Shown piece after piece: positions 54,567 through 64,000 of a stretch of 64,000 bases of DNA. The notes below the pieces were generated by a model. It made no database searches and was not told where the DNA came from. It worked only from the letters and a program-made list of their open reading frames with translations. How positions within the stretch are numbered: position 1 is the first letter of the stretch; every line of letters begins with the position of its first letter. Origin of the DNA: Oreohelix idahoensis (taxonomy: Eukaryota; Mollusca; Gastropoda; Stylommatophora; Oreohelicidae); contig JAMPIV010019840.1 in the NCBI GenBank assembly GCA_024509875.1, positions 589,501 to 653,500 on the forward strand, given 5' to 3'. Made by a program: the position numbers and the translations under genes.

Positions 54567-55085
54567 CTGTATGTGTGTGTGGCGAATGCCTTTTGCACAC
54601 CACATAAGAGTTGTATAATTGAAATAAATATAGTGCTCACAAGTGTTAGCACCTTTTTGTGGTCGCTATGTGTAAGTCGCATATGACGTGGCTTTGTTTG
54701 GCCTTGCAACATTATTACTGTTGATTTTTCCACTGTGTGGACTGTACGAGTATACTGCATGTCTTGCAGTTTTGGAAGGCGTTCCTACATGGAACTTATA
54801 GCTGAATAGGGGATAGTTATCTGTGTTCGTATGAAAGATAAGTATGGAAATAATGGATCAAGATTATACAGGATTTATATGATGCATCATGTTAAATGGA
54901 ATCGTGATTAAATATTCATGTGTGTTGTAGCAAGGAGTTTTGATATCTTCATATTGTTGGCACAGTTGATACCGTTTTGATGTTGACCATTGATGGTTTC
55001 ATCTGGCCTAAGGACCTAGACAACTAGTCATTCATTTCGCCACAGCATTCAGTTATATATATATATATATTTATACCCCACCACA
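54567..55085. mobile_element. 519-bp insertion, LTR-like
   Basis: Bounded by a 6-bp direct repeat TTTGGG (54561-54566, 55086-55091). Removing it rejoins the LINE reading frame (LVLG then TPQLDTPI). It begins CTGTATGTG and ends CACCACA, near the TG...CA ends of an LTR, and contains an AATAAA and a TA-rich run. A solo LTR is possible; orientation is unknown. Confidence 0.65.
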
Positions 55086-55672
55086 TTTGGGGACGCCACA
55101 GCTTGATACCCCTATTGGGACAATGATATGCTTGCTCAGATTGCTGTCAATTAGATCCAGATATGCAATGGCCCAGGCAAAAGCCTATATGCGGGTAACC
55201 ACCGACAGAAGAAACCCCCTACATGAGAACATAGCTGACATCAAACGTGAGACTAGCAGAGATGGACTTGAGAAAGGATGCATCCGTCGTATGTACAACC
55301 AGCGTGCTACAGGTACAATTAGCATTCATACTCTTCGACATTTTCTGAGGGAGACTGAGCACCTATGGGTTTGCCCAGAGTGTAGTGAAGTCGATTCTGA
55401 TTAACAATAACAATACTGATGAGTGTAACTGTGACATCTTTTGGCGTTGAGTATAAAATAGGAACTACTGTTGTCATTAGTAGGCAACTAATATGCGCTA
55501 TTGGAGATCAAAAACACTTCTTCCTTTTTAACTTCCTGTTTCTCCATAACGCTCCCTACGGAGCTTTTAACTAGCTTTTCAACTTCCACAACTTTAATAT
55601 ACCTTATTGGAGTACCATTCTTGGACAGATTCTATAGAGATAGCAACAACCTGAATTTGACAACTGCTTTCC
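55086..55672 (+). pseudogene. I-like LINE, region between RT and 3' end
   Basis: An open stretch to 55404 reads RYAMAQAKAYMRVTTDRRNP, then TGTISIHTLRHFLRETEHLW VCPECSEVDSD, as in the RT-RNase H linker and the C-terminus of I-like LINEs. The RNase H domain between them is deleted near 55260; the related fragment at 18410-18815 keeps it. 3' UTR follows to the TTAA at 55673. Confidence 0.8.
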
Positions 55673-55676
55673 TTAA

Positions 55677-56570
55677 CCTTTAGCACGCTGCATAAAATTT
55701 CAGAAAACTTGCCCTACAGCTGCATTCTTTTTCACAACCCCCCGTTTTTATAGTGGGCGACTTGTAATGTCTATAGTTTTTGTGTTTCTTGGTCAACTGC
55801 TATCATTTTTGGAATTTATGTAAATAAATGAATGGTGAATCTGATGATATAAAATTTGTTTGTGTACATGTTAGATGTGATAGGAAGAGAGGAAAGGAAA
55901 GATGAAAAAAACGAAAAAAATTAAAAAAAAATGTTTTTTTTTAATTTCAAAATTTAAAAAAAAAATTAAAAAAATGACCAACGAACGAAGCGTCCATATC
56001 CCTTGCATCTCAATGAAAGTCATTTGACCAATAGAGCAATACAAATCAAATGACGATCTTTTCGTTACACCCATCATCAGTAGCAAAGCAACAAACTCCC
56101 TAGCCAGCCGTGACATTCGGCCGTAATCCTATTTTTTCCGATATTCCTAATCCTAACCCCGAAAATTATACATACTTGAAAGGCCATTTTACTTTCGTTT
56201 CCATCTCAGCCATCAAACATATTCTGAGAACCGATTTCAGCGCTTATAAAGACAAAAATTTCATCCCCACCGCATGGCGTCAGAATGCAATAAAATTAGA
56301 GCGAAATGGCCGCGCGTCTGATGCCGATTCATTTCGATTTTAAAAATTTACAAAAAATAAACGCGGATACACCCATCACTTTTTTAAGATCGGAAACGGA
56401 AGCTAACTCTCTTGCAAATAAAATTTTAACTTAACATCCGGGGCTGAAAATCACGTGTACACAAGTCATGTGCTAGAAACGATGACAGCCGCAAGGCGAG
56501 ATATCTCGACTCCAGCTGGCAGAACATAGGTTGCGTTCGTCGAGATATCTCGCCGGCAGCGTGCTACAGG
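55677..56570. mobile_element. piggyBac-like non-autonomous element P3
   Basis: 894 bp, flanked by TTAA (55673-55676, 56571-56574). Terminal inverted repeats CCTTTAGCACGCTGC and, from the right in reverse, CCTGTAGCACGCTGC. The 12-base palindrome CGAGATATCTCG occurs twice near the right end (about 56499 and 56540). A 77-codon open frame at 56110-56343 has no recognised relatives. Superfamily assigned from the TTAA target only. Confidence 0.75.
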
Positions 56571-56574
56571 TTAA

Positions 56575-56636
56575 ACATATTCAAGTTGACGTCTAAAAGT
56601 GTATGAAAACGAAGAAAATACTACCACATACATATT
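56575..56636 (+). mobile_element. I-like LINE extreme 3' end
   Basis: ACATATTCAAGTTGACGTCT continues the LINE cut at 55673 (compare ACATTCAAGTAGACGTCGG at 48128). Confidence 0.75.
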
Positions 56637-57290
56637 GTTTTTGTCAGTCTTTGCCAGCTTGTGTTGTGATGAGTTTTTGTCAGTCTTTGCCAGCTTGTGT
56701 TGTGATGAGTTTTTGTCAGTCTTTGCCAGCTTGTGTTGTGATGAGTTTTTGTCAGTCTTTGCCAGCTTGTGTTGTGATGAGTTTTTGTCAGTCTTTGCCA
56801 GCTTGTGTTGTGATGAGTTTTTGTCAGTCTTTGCCAGCTTGTGTTGTGATGAGTTTTTGTCAGTCTTTGCCAGCTTGTGTTGTGATGAGTTTTTGTCAGT
56901 CTTTGCCAGCTTGTGTTGTGATGAGTTTTTGTCAGTCTTTGCCAGCTTGTGTTGTGATGAGTTTTTTGTCAGTCTTTGCCAGCTTGTGTTGTGATGAGTT
57001 TTTGTCAGTCTTTGCCAGCTTGTGTTGTGATGAGTTTTTGTCAGTCTTTGCCAGCTTGTGTTGTGATGAGTTTTTGTCAGTCTTTGCCAGCTTGTGTTGT
57101 GATGAGTTTTTGTTAGTCTTTGCCAGCTTGTGTTGTGATGAGTTTTTGTCAGTCTTTGCCAGCTTGTGTTGTGATGAGTTTTTGTTAGTCTTTGCTAGCT
57201 TGTGTTGTGATGAGTTTTTGTCAGTCTTTACCAGTTTGTGTTGTGATGAGTTTTTGTCAGTCTTTGCCAGCTTATGTTGTGATGAGACAA
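56637..57290. repeat. 35-bp minisatellite, about 18 units
   Basis: Unit TTTGTCAGTCTTTGCCAGCT TGTGTTGTGATGAGT. It ends about 30 bases before the exon at 57322. Each unit holds two pyrimidine-AG words that resemble splice acceptors. Open in more than one + frame. Confidence 0.97.
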
Positions 57291-57321
57291 GATTTTAACC
57301 TTCCTTTTTTTTTTTAAACAG

Positions 57322-57438
57322 GCCCAGGTGAAGTCCTGTGAAAAATGTAGTTCAGTGTTTGATGGCGACAAAATCCGACTAGTGGATAACGTGAAAGAAA
57401 AACATGATGACCCAGACATTACAGAGCTTCAGAAGCAG
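57322..57438 (+). CDS. RABGAP1: RABGAP1-like exon with CxxC
   Basis: 39 codons, phase 0 both sides: AQVKSCEKCSSVFDGDKIRL then VDNVKEKHDDPDITELQKQ. It aligns with KVDDCERCREFF in vertebrates, keeping the CxxC pair; the rest is diverged and probably a linker. Acceptor TTTTTTAAACAG, donor CAG|GTATGG. Confidence 0.94.
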
Positions 57439-57524
57439 GTATGGCAGCCATTTTGTGCCTAAAATGTTAGATTTTAAAAAAAAATTGTACCATTTTCTCT
57501 TTGTTCTTAGCATCTGGTGCTGCT

Positions 57525-58235
57525 AGATAATCTTAGTGAGATTGAGTCATGTTGTAGGGAAACTGGTTAATCTTTGTGAAAGGGAGTTTTGTTGTATGGA
57601 AACTGGGTAATCTTGGTAAGATTGAGTCATGCTGTAGAGAAACTGAGTAATCTTGGTGAGATTGAGTCACGTTGTAGGCAAACTGGGTAATCTTGGTGAG
57701 AGGGAACCATATTGTAGGGAAACTGGGTAATCTTCATGAGAGGGAGTCATGTTGTAAGAAAACTGGGTAATCCTGGTGAGAGGGAGTATTGTTGTAGGGA
57801 AGCTGGGTAATCTTGATGGGGGAGCCATATTGTAGGATAACTTTGTAATTTTCATGAGAGGGAGTCAGTCTGTTATATTGGTGAGAGTGAGACAGTTTTT
57901 TTAAGGAAATGGTAATCTTGATGAGAGTGAGTCTTATTGGAGGGACACTGGGTAATCTTGATGAGAGGGAGTCATGTAATGAAACTGGGTTATCTTGATG
58001 AGAGGGAGTCTTGTAGGGAAACTGGGCAATCTTGAGGAGAGAGATATGTTGTTGGGAAACTGGGTAATCTTGGTGAAAGGAGCCATGTTGTAGGGAATCT
58101 GGGTAATCTTGGTGAGAGTCAGTCCATTTGTAAAGAAACTGGGTAATCTTGATGAGATGGAGCTATTTTAAAGTGAAACTGGGTAATTTTGGTGAGAGGG
58201 AGTCATGTTGTAGGAAAACTGGGTGTTTAAATCAT
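57525..58235. repeat. Approximately 40-bp tandem repeat, degenerate
   Basis: Repeats of GGGAAACTGGGTAATCTTGG TGAGAGGGAGTCATGTTGTA with many indels, about 17 units. Confidence 0.92.
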
Positions 58236-58311
58236 TGCACAAATAATCTCAGGGTAAAGCCTTATTATTATTCTGTGTTTGCTGATATGTCATTACACCT
58301 TTTTATTTTTT

Positions 58312-58578
58312 TCAGTCTTCCTCTTTGTCTTTTACCCTTGTGGATTCCAGAACAAGGACTGCCTTGTAATGCTGTCAACAGCTCTTCTCAGTATGTGTGT
58401 CCTATCCATCATCAAGGTCTTCTCATCTCTTGTTCCACTGGCACTTGTCTGGTTGTTGTCATCAGTTCCACATTGTTGACCTTTGTCATACAAGTTCAGT
58501 CCTTCAATTCTACACAAGCACCCATTTATGGAAGTATAGAATTTCTTGGTTTTTGTTGTTCTCCATGTTTCAGAGTCA

Positions 58579-58581
<3 letters not shown>
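58312..58581 (-). mobile_element. LINE E 3' region, antisense, left part
   Basis: In reverse: [48 protein letters not shown], in broken frames. Split by the insertion at 58582; the remainder is 58919-58990. Confidence 0.85.
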
Positions 58582-58610
<29 letters not shown>

Positions 58611-58918
58611 CTTCTTCTTCTTCTTTGTCCTGAAAAGGACGTTGGTAGTATTGTGTCCATTTACAGCGAAGCTGCGATAATTGCACCTTTCGGCCGACAC
58701 ATCCGACTTCAGCACGGCATTCTTTGGGACCAGGTTAGCCTTCCCACTTCGATCCCTACTCACTCAGCCAGACTGCAGTGATGCAGCCTGTTTCCAGGAC
58801 CACCACTTGGAGGTGGAGTAGGGTCTTGGTCAGTTCTGGTTCGCTGACCCTGATGCAAGCAGTCAAGCTATGGGTAGCTGACTGCATTCATCTCGTTTGC
58901 TGCATCTTAGGTCCCGAG
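58582..58918 (-). mobile_element. 337-bp insertion with (GAA)n tail inside LINE E
   Basis: Flanked by a 10-bp target repeat AGAGTCATAC (58572-58581, 58919-58928). It starts with (TTC)n on the + strand, so its 3' tail on the minus strand is (GAA)n, like LINE B. It has no coding sequence and looks like a non-autonomous retroelement or an internally deleted LINE that uses a LINE B-type machinery (inference). Confidence 0.8.
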
Positions 58919-58990
58919 AGAGTCATACAGTAAGGGCTGACTTGTCATTTGAGTTGAAGTTTCTGATTTTTGTGTTGGACTTTTGTATCT
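58919..58990 (-). mobile_element. LINE E 3' region, antisense, right part
   Basis: GGCTGACTTGTCATTTGAGT TGAAGTTTCTGATTTTTGTG TTGGAC continues the LINE E sequence (compare 44020-44065). Confidence 0.85.
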
Positions 58991-59049
58991 TCATTATTCA
59001 TTAACAGATATTTTTTTTTTATTATTTAGTGGTGTATTCAGATATTATG

Positions 59050-59083
59050 GGTGGCTTCTTATGACAGTCTTTCTATTTGACCT
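59050..59083. repeat. 73-bp tandem repeat, fragment left of P1
   Basis: TTCTTATGACAGTCTTTCTA TTTGACC matches the repeat at 61732-62460, so P1 landed in this array. Confidence 0.8.
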
Positions 59084-59360
59084 TTAACTCTTAGAGGCCG
59101 GAACGACGCTACCAGCGTACATCCGCAAAACCCATAGAAGCCAAAACGACGATGGGAACGTCGTTTTTGTGTTCCGTGAAATGTGTTCCATATTTTCGTA
59201 ATTTGGTATTTTAACATAACGGAAGTTACTCTTTTTTTATTCAGAAGAGCGCTATCTTTGAGTTGTGATTCGGAAACACGCTTGTTCTAGCTAATTTCAC
59301 TGTGAAAAAACGGTAAATCTGTCAGCTTTCGATCGGCGATTATTGTTGTTTATACAGACA

Positions 59361-59843
59361 ATGTCTAGCGAACCAACCACATCATGTTTATCAAAACGTA
59401 GGTCTTTTTTATCTATAGAAAAAGCTAGGGAACTATGCATCTTTGTCGAGTTTATTTAGAATGATGATTTCGAAAATAAAATCGATGATTTCGAATTTGA
59501 ACTTAACGAAGAAGCTAGTTCTAATCAGGAGGGGGCGTGGTTACAGCCAGGCCCTAGTGCTACAAAACGACAAAAAGTTTTGACCAAATCATCGACAAAA
59601 AGGGGGAAAAGCATTAGTACCAAGGAGCAACAAGGGGCAATTAGTAATGAATTGATTTCAGTACCAAACATCAGTATTACTGAGACCCAAAACGCATTCA
59701 GATTTCTTCCCAAATATGGTCGCAAACCAGGAGTACACGATGACTTAGGTCTTAGTGAGGCATCAACTCCTTTTGACTGCTATAGGACATTGTTTACTGA
59801 TGACATTAACAAAACATCACAGAAAGCTGAAACTTGTAATTAA
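59361..59843 (+). pseudogene. piggyBac-type transposase, N-terminal fragment
   Basis: From ATG 59361 one frame runs to TAA 59841-59843 with a single TAG at 59457-59459, about 160 codons. The end reads RFLPKYGRKPGVHDDLG, STPFDCYRTLFTDDI, then ETCN, the start of the DDE_Tnp_1_7 (piggyBac) domain, where relatives have DFFxxFFTDEI and ETN. All catalytic aspartates are missing. The last 40 bases also form the first part of the tandem unit. Confidence 0.8.
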
Positions 59844-61650
59844 TATTCATATATGGATTAGTGTTATTAAAAAAAAAAACATGGAGCACTTTGGATAATA
59901 TTTCAGTCTTTATGCATGTGTTGGTGGGTACATTTTTCATTCACTAAAATGAATTTTTTTTTAAAAATTGTTTACATTATTACTGATAATTGAATATAAT
60001 ATGAAGAATAGCACTTAAAAGCCCCAATATTATAATTCTAAATATATTTATCTTTACTGTGAAACATAATTTGTGTGTCTTTTGTTGTGTAATATCAACA
60101 CAATATATGATTTAATTTAAAAGTTCACGCGGCCTTGAATATCTTCTTTTTTATTTTAATGATGATGGTACGGTCTGCTGGATGGTCTGTAAAACATTAA
60201 CAAAATATCACAGAAAGCTAAAACTTGTAATTAATATTCATATATGGATTAGTGTTATCTAAAAAAAACCATGGAGCACTTTGGATAATATTTTAGTCTT
60301 TATGCATGTGTTGGTGGGTACATTTTTCATTCACTAAAATGAATTTTAAAAAAAATTGTTTACATTATTACTGATAATTGAATATAATATGAAGAATAGC
60401 ACTTAAAAGCCCCAATATTATAATTCTAAATATATTTATCTTTACTGTGAAACATAATTTGTGTGTCTTTTGTTGTGTAATATCAACACAATATATGATT
60501 TAATTTAAAAGTTCACGCGGCCTTGAATATCTTCCTTTATATTTTAATGATGATGGTACGGTTTGCTGGATGGTCTGTAAAACATTAACAAAATATCACA
60601 GGAAGCTGACACTTGTAAATAATATTCATACATGGATTAGTGTTATTATAAAAGATGCTGGAGCACTCTGGATAAGGTTTCAGTTTTTATGCATCGGTTG
60701 GTGAGTACATTTTTCATTCACTAAAATGAGTTTTTATTAAAAAGTAGTCTATAAAATATGTAGAATATCACTAACATCCTTCATATTCTAATTCTACATT
60801 CATTTATCTTTACTGTGATGTATAATGTGTGTGTCTTTGTTGTATAAAAACAATACAATGTATGATTTAATTTAAAAGCTTCACTCGGCCTCTAATGTCC
60901 TTTTTCTTTCCAAATGTCTATAATGTTTATATGGTTCACTGGATGGTCTGTAAAACATTAACTAAATATCACAGGAAGCTGACACTTGTAAATAATATTC
61001 ATATATGGATTAGTGATATTTTAAAAGACCCTAGAGCACTCTGGATAATATTTCAGTCTATTGCATAGGTTGGTAAATACATTTTTAATAGACTAAAATT
61101 ATTTTTTTTCTTGAAAGTGGTCTATATTATTACTCATCACTGATTACTATATGTGGAATTTCACTAAAAGTCCTTCATATTCTAACTCTACATTCATTTA
61201 TCTCTACTGTGATGTATAATATGTGTGTCTTTGTTGTATAATAACAATACAATGTATGATTTAATTTAAAAGCTTCACGCGGCCTCTAATGTCCTTTTTC
61301 TTTCCAAATGTCTATAATGTTTATATGGTTCACTGGATGGTCTGTAAAACATTAACAAAATATCACAGGAAGCTGACACTTGTAAATAATATTCATATAT
61401 GGATTGGTGATATTTTAAAAGATGCTGGAGCTCTCTGGATAATATTTCAGTGTTTATGCATGGGTTGGTGAGTACATTTTTCATTCACTAAAATGAGTCT
61501 TTTCTTGAAAGTGGTCTATATTATGACTCATAACTGAATACTATATGTAGAATATCACTAAAAATCTTTCATATTCTAATTCTACATTCATTTATCTTTA
61601 CTGTGATATATAATATGTGTGTCTTTGTTGTGTAATAACTCAGTAACTTT
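59803..61650. repeat. Tandem 373-394-bp units (5) inside P1
   Basis: Unit starts at 59803, 60196, 60584, 60957 and 61351 with ATTAACAAAATATCACAGRA AGCTGA. The first two units are most alike and the last three form another group. Unit 1 begins in the transposase frame, so the amplified segment is the junction of coding remnant and 3' end. Confidence 0.95.
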
Positions 61651-61731
61651 GGAATTTATAAAGGTACTGCTTTAAGGTACAAAAATAATTCTGGCAAAAC
61701 TGATGAAAAAATTCCGGCTTGCAAGAGTTAA

Positions 61732-61860
61732 CCTAGATCATATGGCTGATCAACTAATATCATTTTATTTCCTATGACAGTCTTTCTGTTGACCTTTAAC
61801 CTAGGTCATATGGCTGATCAGCTAATACCATATTTACATAATATGTGGTTTCATTCATTT
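61732..61860. repeat. 73-bp tandem repeat left of terminal exon
   Basis: Unit ACCTAGATCATATGGCTGAT CAACTAATACCATATTTCTT TCTTATGACAGTCTTTCTGT TTGACCTTTA. The last unit leads into the acceptor of the terminal exon. Confidence 0.9.
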
Positions 61861-61865
61861 CTCAG

Positions 61866-62057
61866 ATTCGAGAGTTAGAGCTGGAGTTAGCCCAGACCAA
61901 GCTAGCTTTGGTAGAATCCGAGTGCAAAACACAAGACCTCACCCACCAACTGAATCTGGCAGTCACAGAGATCACTACCAACAAGAATACCTGGTTCCAT
62001 AAAACGTTAAGCTCCATAAGGGATGTAACCACGACCAAGAAAGAACCTAAAGACTGA
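61866..62057 (+). CDS. RABGAP1: RABGAP1-like terminal exon, C-terminus and stop
   Basis: 63 codons and TGA: IRELELELAQTKLALVESEC, KTQDLTHQLNLAVTEITTNK, NTWFHKTLSSIRDVTTTKKE, PKD. It matches LREMELELAQTKLQLVEAEC KIQDLEHHLG and the KTWFNRTLSSIKTAT end of vertebrate RABGAP1. It fixes the 3' end of the coding region. Acceptor CATTTCTCAG. Confidence 0.98.
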   Translation: MRELELELAQTKLALVESECKTQDLTHQLNLAVTEITTNKNTWFHKTLSSIRDVTTTKKEPKD

Positions 62058-62170
62058 TAGAACTGGAACATTCAGCTGGAGGTTTACCAAGGAAGAATGT
62101 GACTTCCTCTGACCTGTTACAGCTTAACTTGTTTAACGATGGGCAGAGATGTCGTACAACTAGAGAGTAA
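62058..62170 (+). other. 3' UTR start of the RABGAP1-like gene
   Basis: Unique sequence after the TGA, up to the 73-bp repeat. No AATAAA within it. An AATAAA at 63472-63477 is a possible but distant polyadenylation signal. Confidence 0.5.
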
Positions 62171-62460
62171 TTAATCAATAGTTTTTCTATTTGACCTTTA
62201 ACCTAGATCATATTGCTGATCATCTAATACTGTTTTCTTTCTTATGACAGTCTATCTATTTGACCTTTAACCTAGATCATATGGCTGATCAACTAATACC
62301 ATATTTCTTTCTTATGACAGTATTTCTGTTTGCCCTTAACCTAGATCATCTGGCTGATCAACTAATACCATATTTCTTTCTTATGACAGTCTTTCTGTTT
62401 GCCTTTAACCTAGATCATATGCCTGATCAAATACTACTGTTTTATTTTCTTATAGCAGTC
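62171..62460. repeat. 73-bp tandem repeat right of terminal exon
   Basis: About four more units of the repeat at 61732-61860. So the last coding exon and the P1 element both lie within one array. Confidence 0.93.
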
Positions 62461-62599
62461 ATCTTAAGCAGACATTTTTGTATGTGCATAATACATTATT
62501 TTGGTGCTTATTTGCTTCAGTGAAACTTAATACTGGGAGAATGTCAAATGTGAACCTGTTTGAAAAATTGTCTGATTGGAAGTCGTTGAGAATTTTTTA

Positions 62600-62990
62600 C
62601 CATGTCATTCATTCATTCATCACCCTTGAGCTGGCCAAGGATCATAGGCCTTCAACAAACATATGCCAAGTCTCCCTGTCCTGTGCCATCAGCTTAAGAT
62701 CTTTCCATGTCTTCTTCATGCCCTTTTCATCTGTCTCCATTTCTCTTCCCCATGTGTTCCTTGGTCTCCCTCCTACCTTTCTTACCCTGACGATTCCAGA
62801 ACAAGGACTGCCTTGTAATGCTACCAACAGGTTTCCTCAATGTGTGTCCTATCCATCTCCATCGTCTTCTTCTCATCTCTTGTTCCACTGCCACTTATCT
62901 AGTTCTTGTCATCAGTTCCACATTAGTGATCTTGTCATACCACTTCAATCCTTCTATTCTACACCAGCAACCATTTACTTTTAGCATGAA
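62600..62990 (-). mobile_element. LINE E 3' region, antisense
   Basis: In reverse: [40 protein letters not shown] and the 3' end, with a (GAAT)n tail (TCATTCATTCATTCATC on +). Confidence 0.88.
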
Positions 62991-63514
62991 GAATGTGGTA
63001 ATCTTTATAAACGCGTACTGCCTTGTTGAAGACCTATGTTTCTTGAAGTAATAGACTGGTGAATGACTTTCTGAAAAGTTCTCATGTTTGAACATTTTCT
63101 TATATTTTCTTATCATTATTAATAATCCTGTAGGCTTGAACTTCAGAAAATTGGGCACAAGAAGGGCCACGATTATGATGAATGGGAAGGACTGGCAGAT
63201 TTTGTTGAAGATTTTATGAAGGCCAGAAGAACAATGATAAAACATTACTAGATGTCTCAGAAGGACATTGTATAGTAAAGTTGAAAAGATACATAAGGTG
63301 TAACAATTATACCCTACTATAAACATAGGAAATCAAGAGCTAAGAATCAGACCTCCAGGATGACCCAAAGTTCGCTGGGAATGAAAACATCAGACAATCT
63401 CTGAAGGACCAAAGACTGGACTTGAACCAGGCCAAAAGGAAGTGTCTGTGTTTTATTGTTTTATTTTCTTTAATAAATACCGTCTCAAACAGTGTGAGCC
63501 AGGCCAGATGAACC
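62991..63514. other. 3' flanking sequence, nothing recognised
   Basis: No gene recognised. Contains AATAAA at 63472-63477. Confidence 0.45.
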
Positions 63515-64000
63515 GTGGACATAAGTAGACAAGGATTGGTTAGCTGGCTTTTGATTGAACTAATGTAGACAAAAATTGGTTCATTCGTTAAACAAATGTA
63601 GACAGAGATTTGCTGGCTGTCAATTTGGTTGAACTAGTATAGATACAAAATTGATTCATTTGTGGAACTGATGTAGACAAAGATTGTTTCATTCTTTGAA
63701 CAAACATATACAAAGATTGGTTAATTTGTTGAACTAATATAGACAAAATTTGATTCATTTGTTGAACTAATGTACACACAGATTTTCTAGCTCTCTAGCA
63801 TGTCGAACAAATGTAGATGAAAAGAGGTTCATTTATTGAACTAATGTAGACAAAGATGTTGAGTGGCTGGTTGATTGAACAGATGTAGATAAAAATAGTT
63901 GGCTGACTAATTGATTGGTGTAACATGCAGTTGTGTTGACCAGCTAGATCATTGGTTGAGCAGTGTAGACAAAGATTGATTGGTTACTGGTAGGTTGGTT
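63515..64000. repeat. Degenerate tandem repeat reaching the window edge
   Basis: Repeats of GTTGAACTAATGTAGACAAA GATTGGTTCATT, roughly 35-45 bases, running off the right edge. Confidence 0.88.

Larger units (their letters stand above)
59088..61727 (+). mobile_element. piggyBac-like element P1, internally deleted
   Basis: 2640 bp flanked by TTAA (59084-59087, 61728-61731). Terminal inverted repeats CTCTTAGAGGCCGGAA and, from the right in reverse, CTCTTGCAAGCCGGAA. It holds the start of a piggyBac-type transposase and five tandem copies of a roughly 385-bp segment in place of the catalytic domain. Non-autonomous. Confidence 0.88.

Noticed and set aside
55087..55404. A 105-codon open frame as a host gene
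   Set aside because: Its sequence is the linker and C-terminus of an I-like LINE, homologous to the fragment at 18410-18815.

Overview
The window is eukaryotic. It has GT-AG spliced coding exons, long introns, tRNA-derived SINEs, non-LTR retrotransposons (LINEs), TTAA-flanked DNA transposons and many minisatellites. It contains no prokaryotic genes, CRISPR arrays or operons. The LINE types, the SINEs and the protein sequence suggest an invertebrate, probably a mollusc or another lophotrochozoan. That assignment is an inference.

One host gene spans almost the whole window on the + strand: the 3' two thirds of a RABGAP1/RABGAP1L-type Rab GTPase-activating protein. Fourteen coding exons were recognised between 4113 and 62057. 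They encode about 525 residues: most of the TBC domain, including the YxQ glutamine finger, then a long coiled coil ending at a stop codon. The N-terminal PTB and kinesin-like regions lie upstream of the window. One short exon, which should carry the catalytic arginine (IxxDxxR) of the TBC domain, could not be found between 4361 and 8149.

Everything else is intronic or 3' flanking and is dominated by repeats. LINE types (letters are local labels): A (12.0-18.1 kb, inside a 3.26-kb tandem duplication), B (19.4-21.4 kb and a full-length copy at 27.4-30.7 kb), D (22.2-25.4 kb and a 3' fragment at 7.5 kb), E (many 3' fragments), F (19.1 and 32.9-37.5 kb) and an I-like RNase H-bearing LINE (18.4, 39.2, 47.8 and 53.5-56.6 kb). 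Several insertions keep perfect 11-14 bp target-site duplications. Three TTAA-flanked piggyBac-like elements (27.1-31.6, 55.7-56.6 and 59.1-61.7 kb) and one hAT-like MITE (48.8 kb) are also delimited. Insertions are nested up to three deep.

About twenty minisatellite families fill the introns. The largest are a 26-bp array (0.2-3.4 kb) and a 40-bp array (33.2-36.9 kb). Both give very long open frames in all three frames of one strand, because the unit length is not a multiple of three and the unit lacks stops. These frames are not genes. Several arrays can be traced to a segment of a dispersed element (60-bp, 40-bp, GAT-rich, 32-bp, TTGGY and the 385-bp units in a piggyBac-like element). This seeding of satellites by mobile elements is the most distinctive feature of the window. 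Some arrays abut or overlap splice sites of the host gene.
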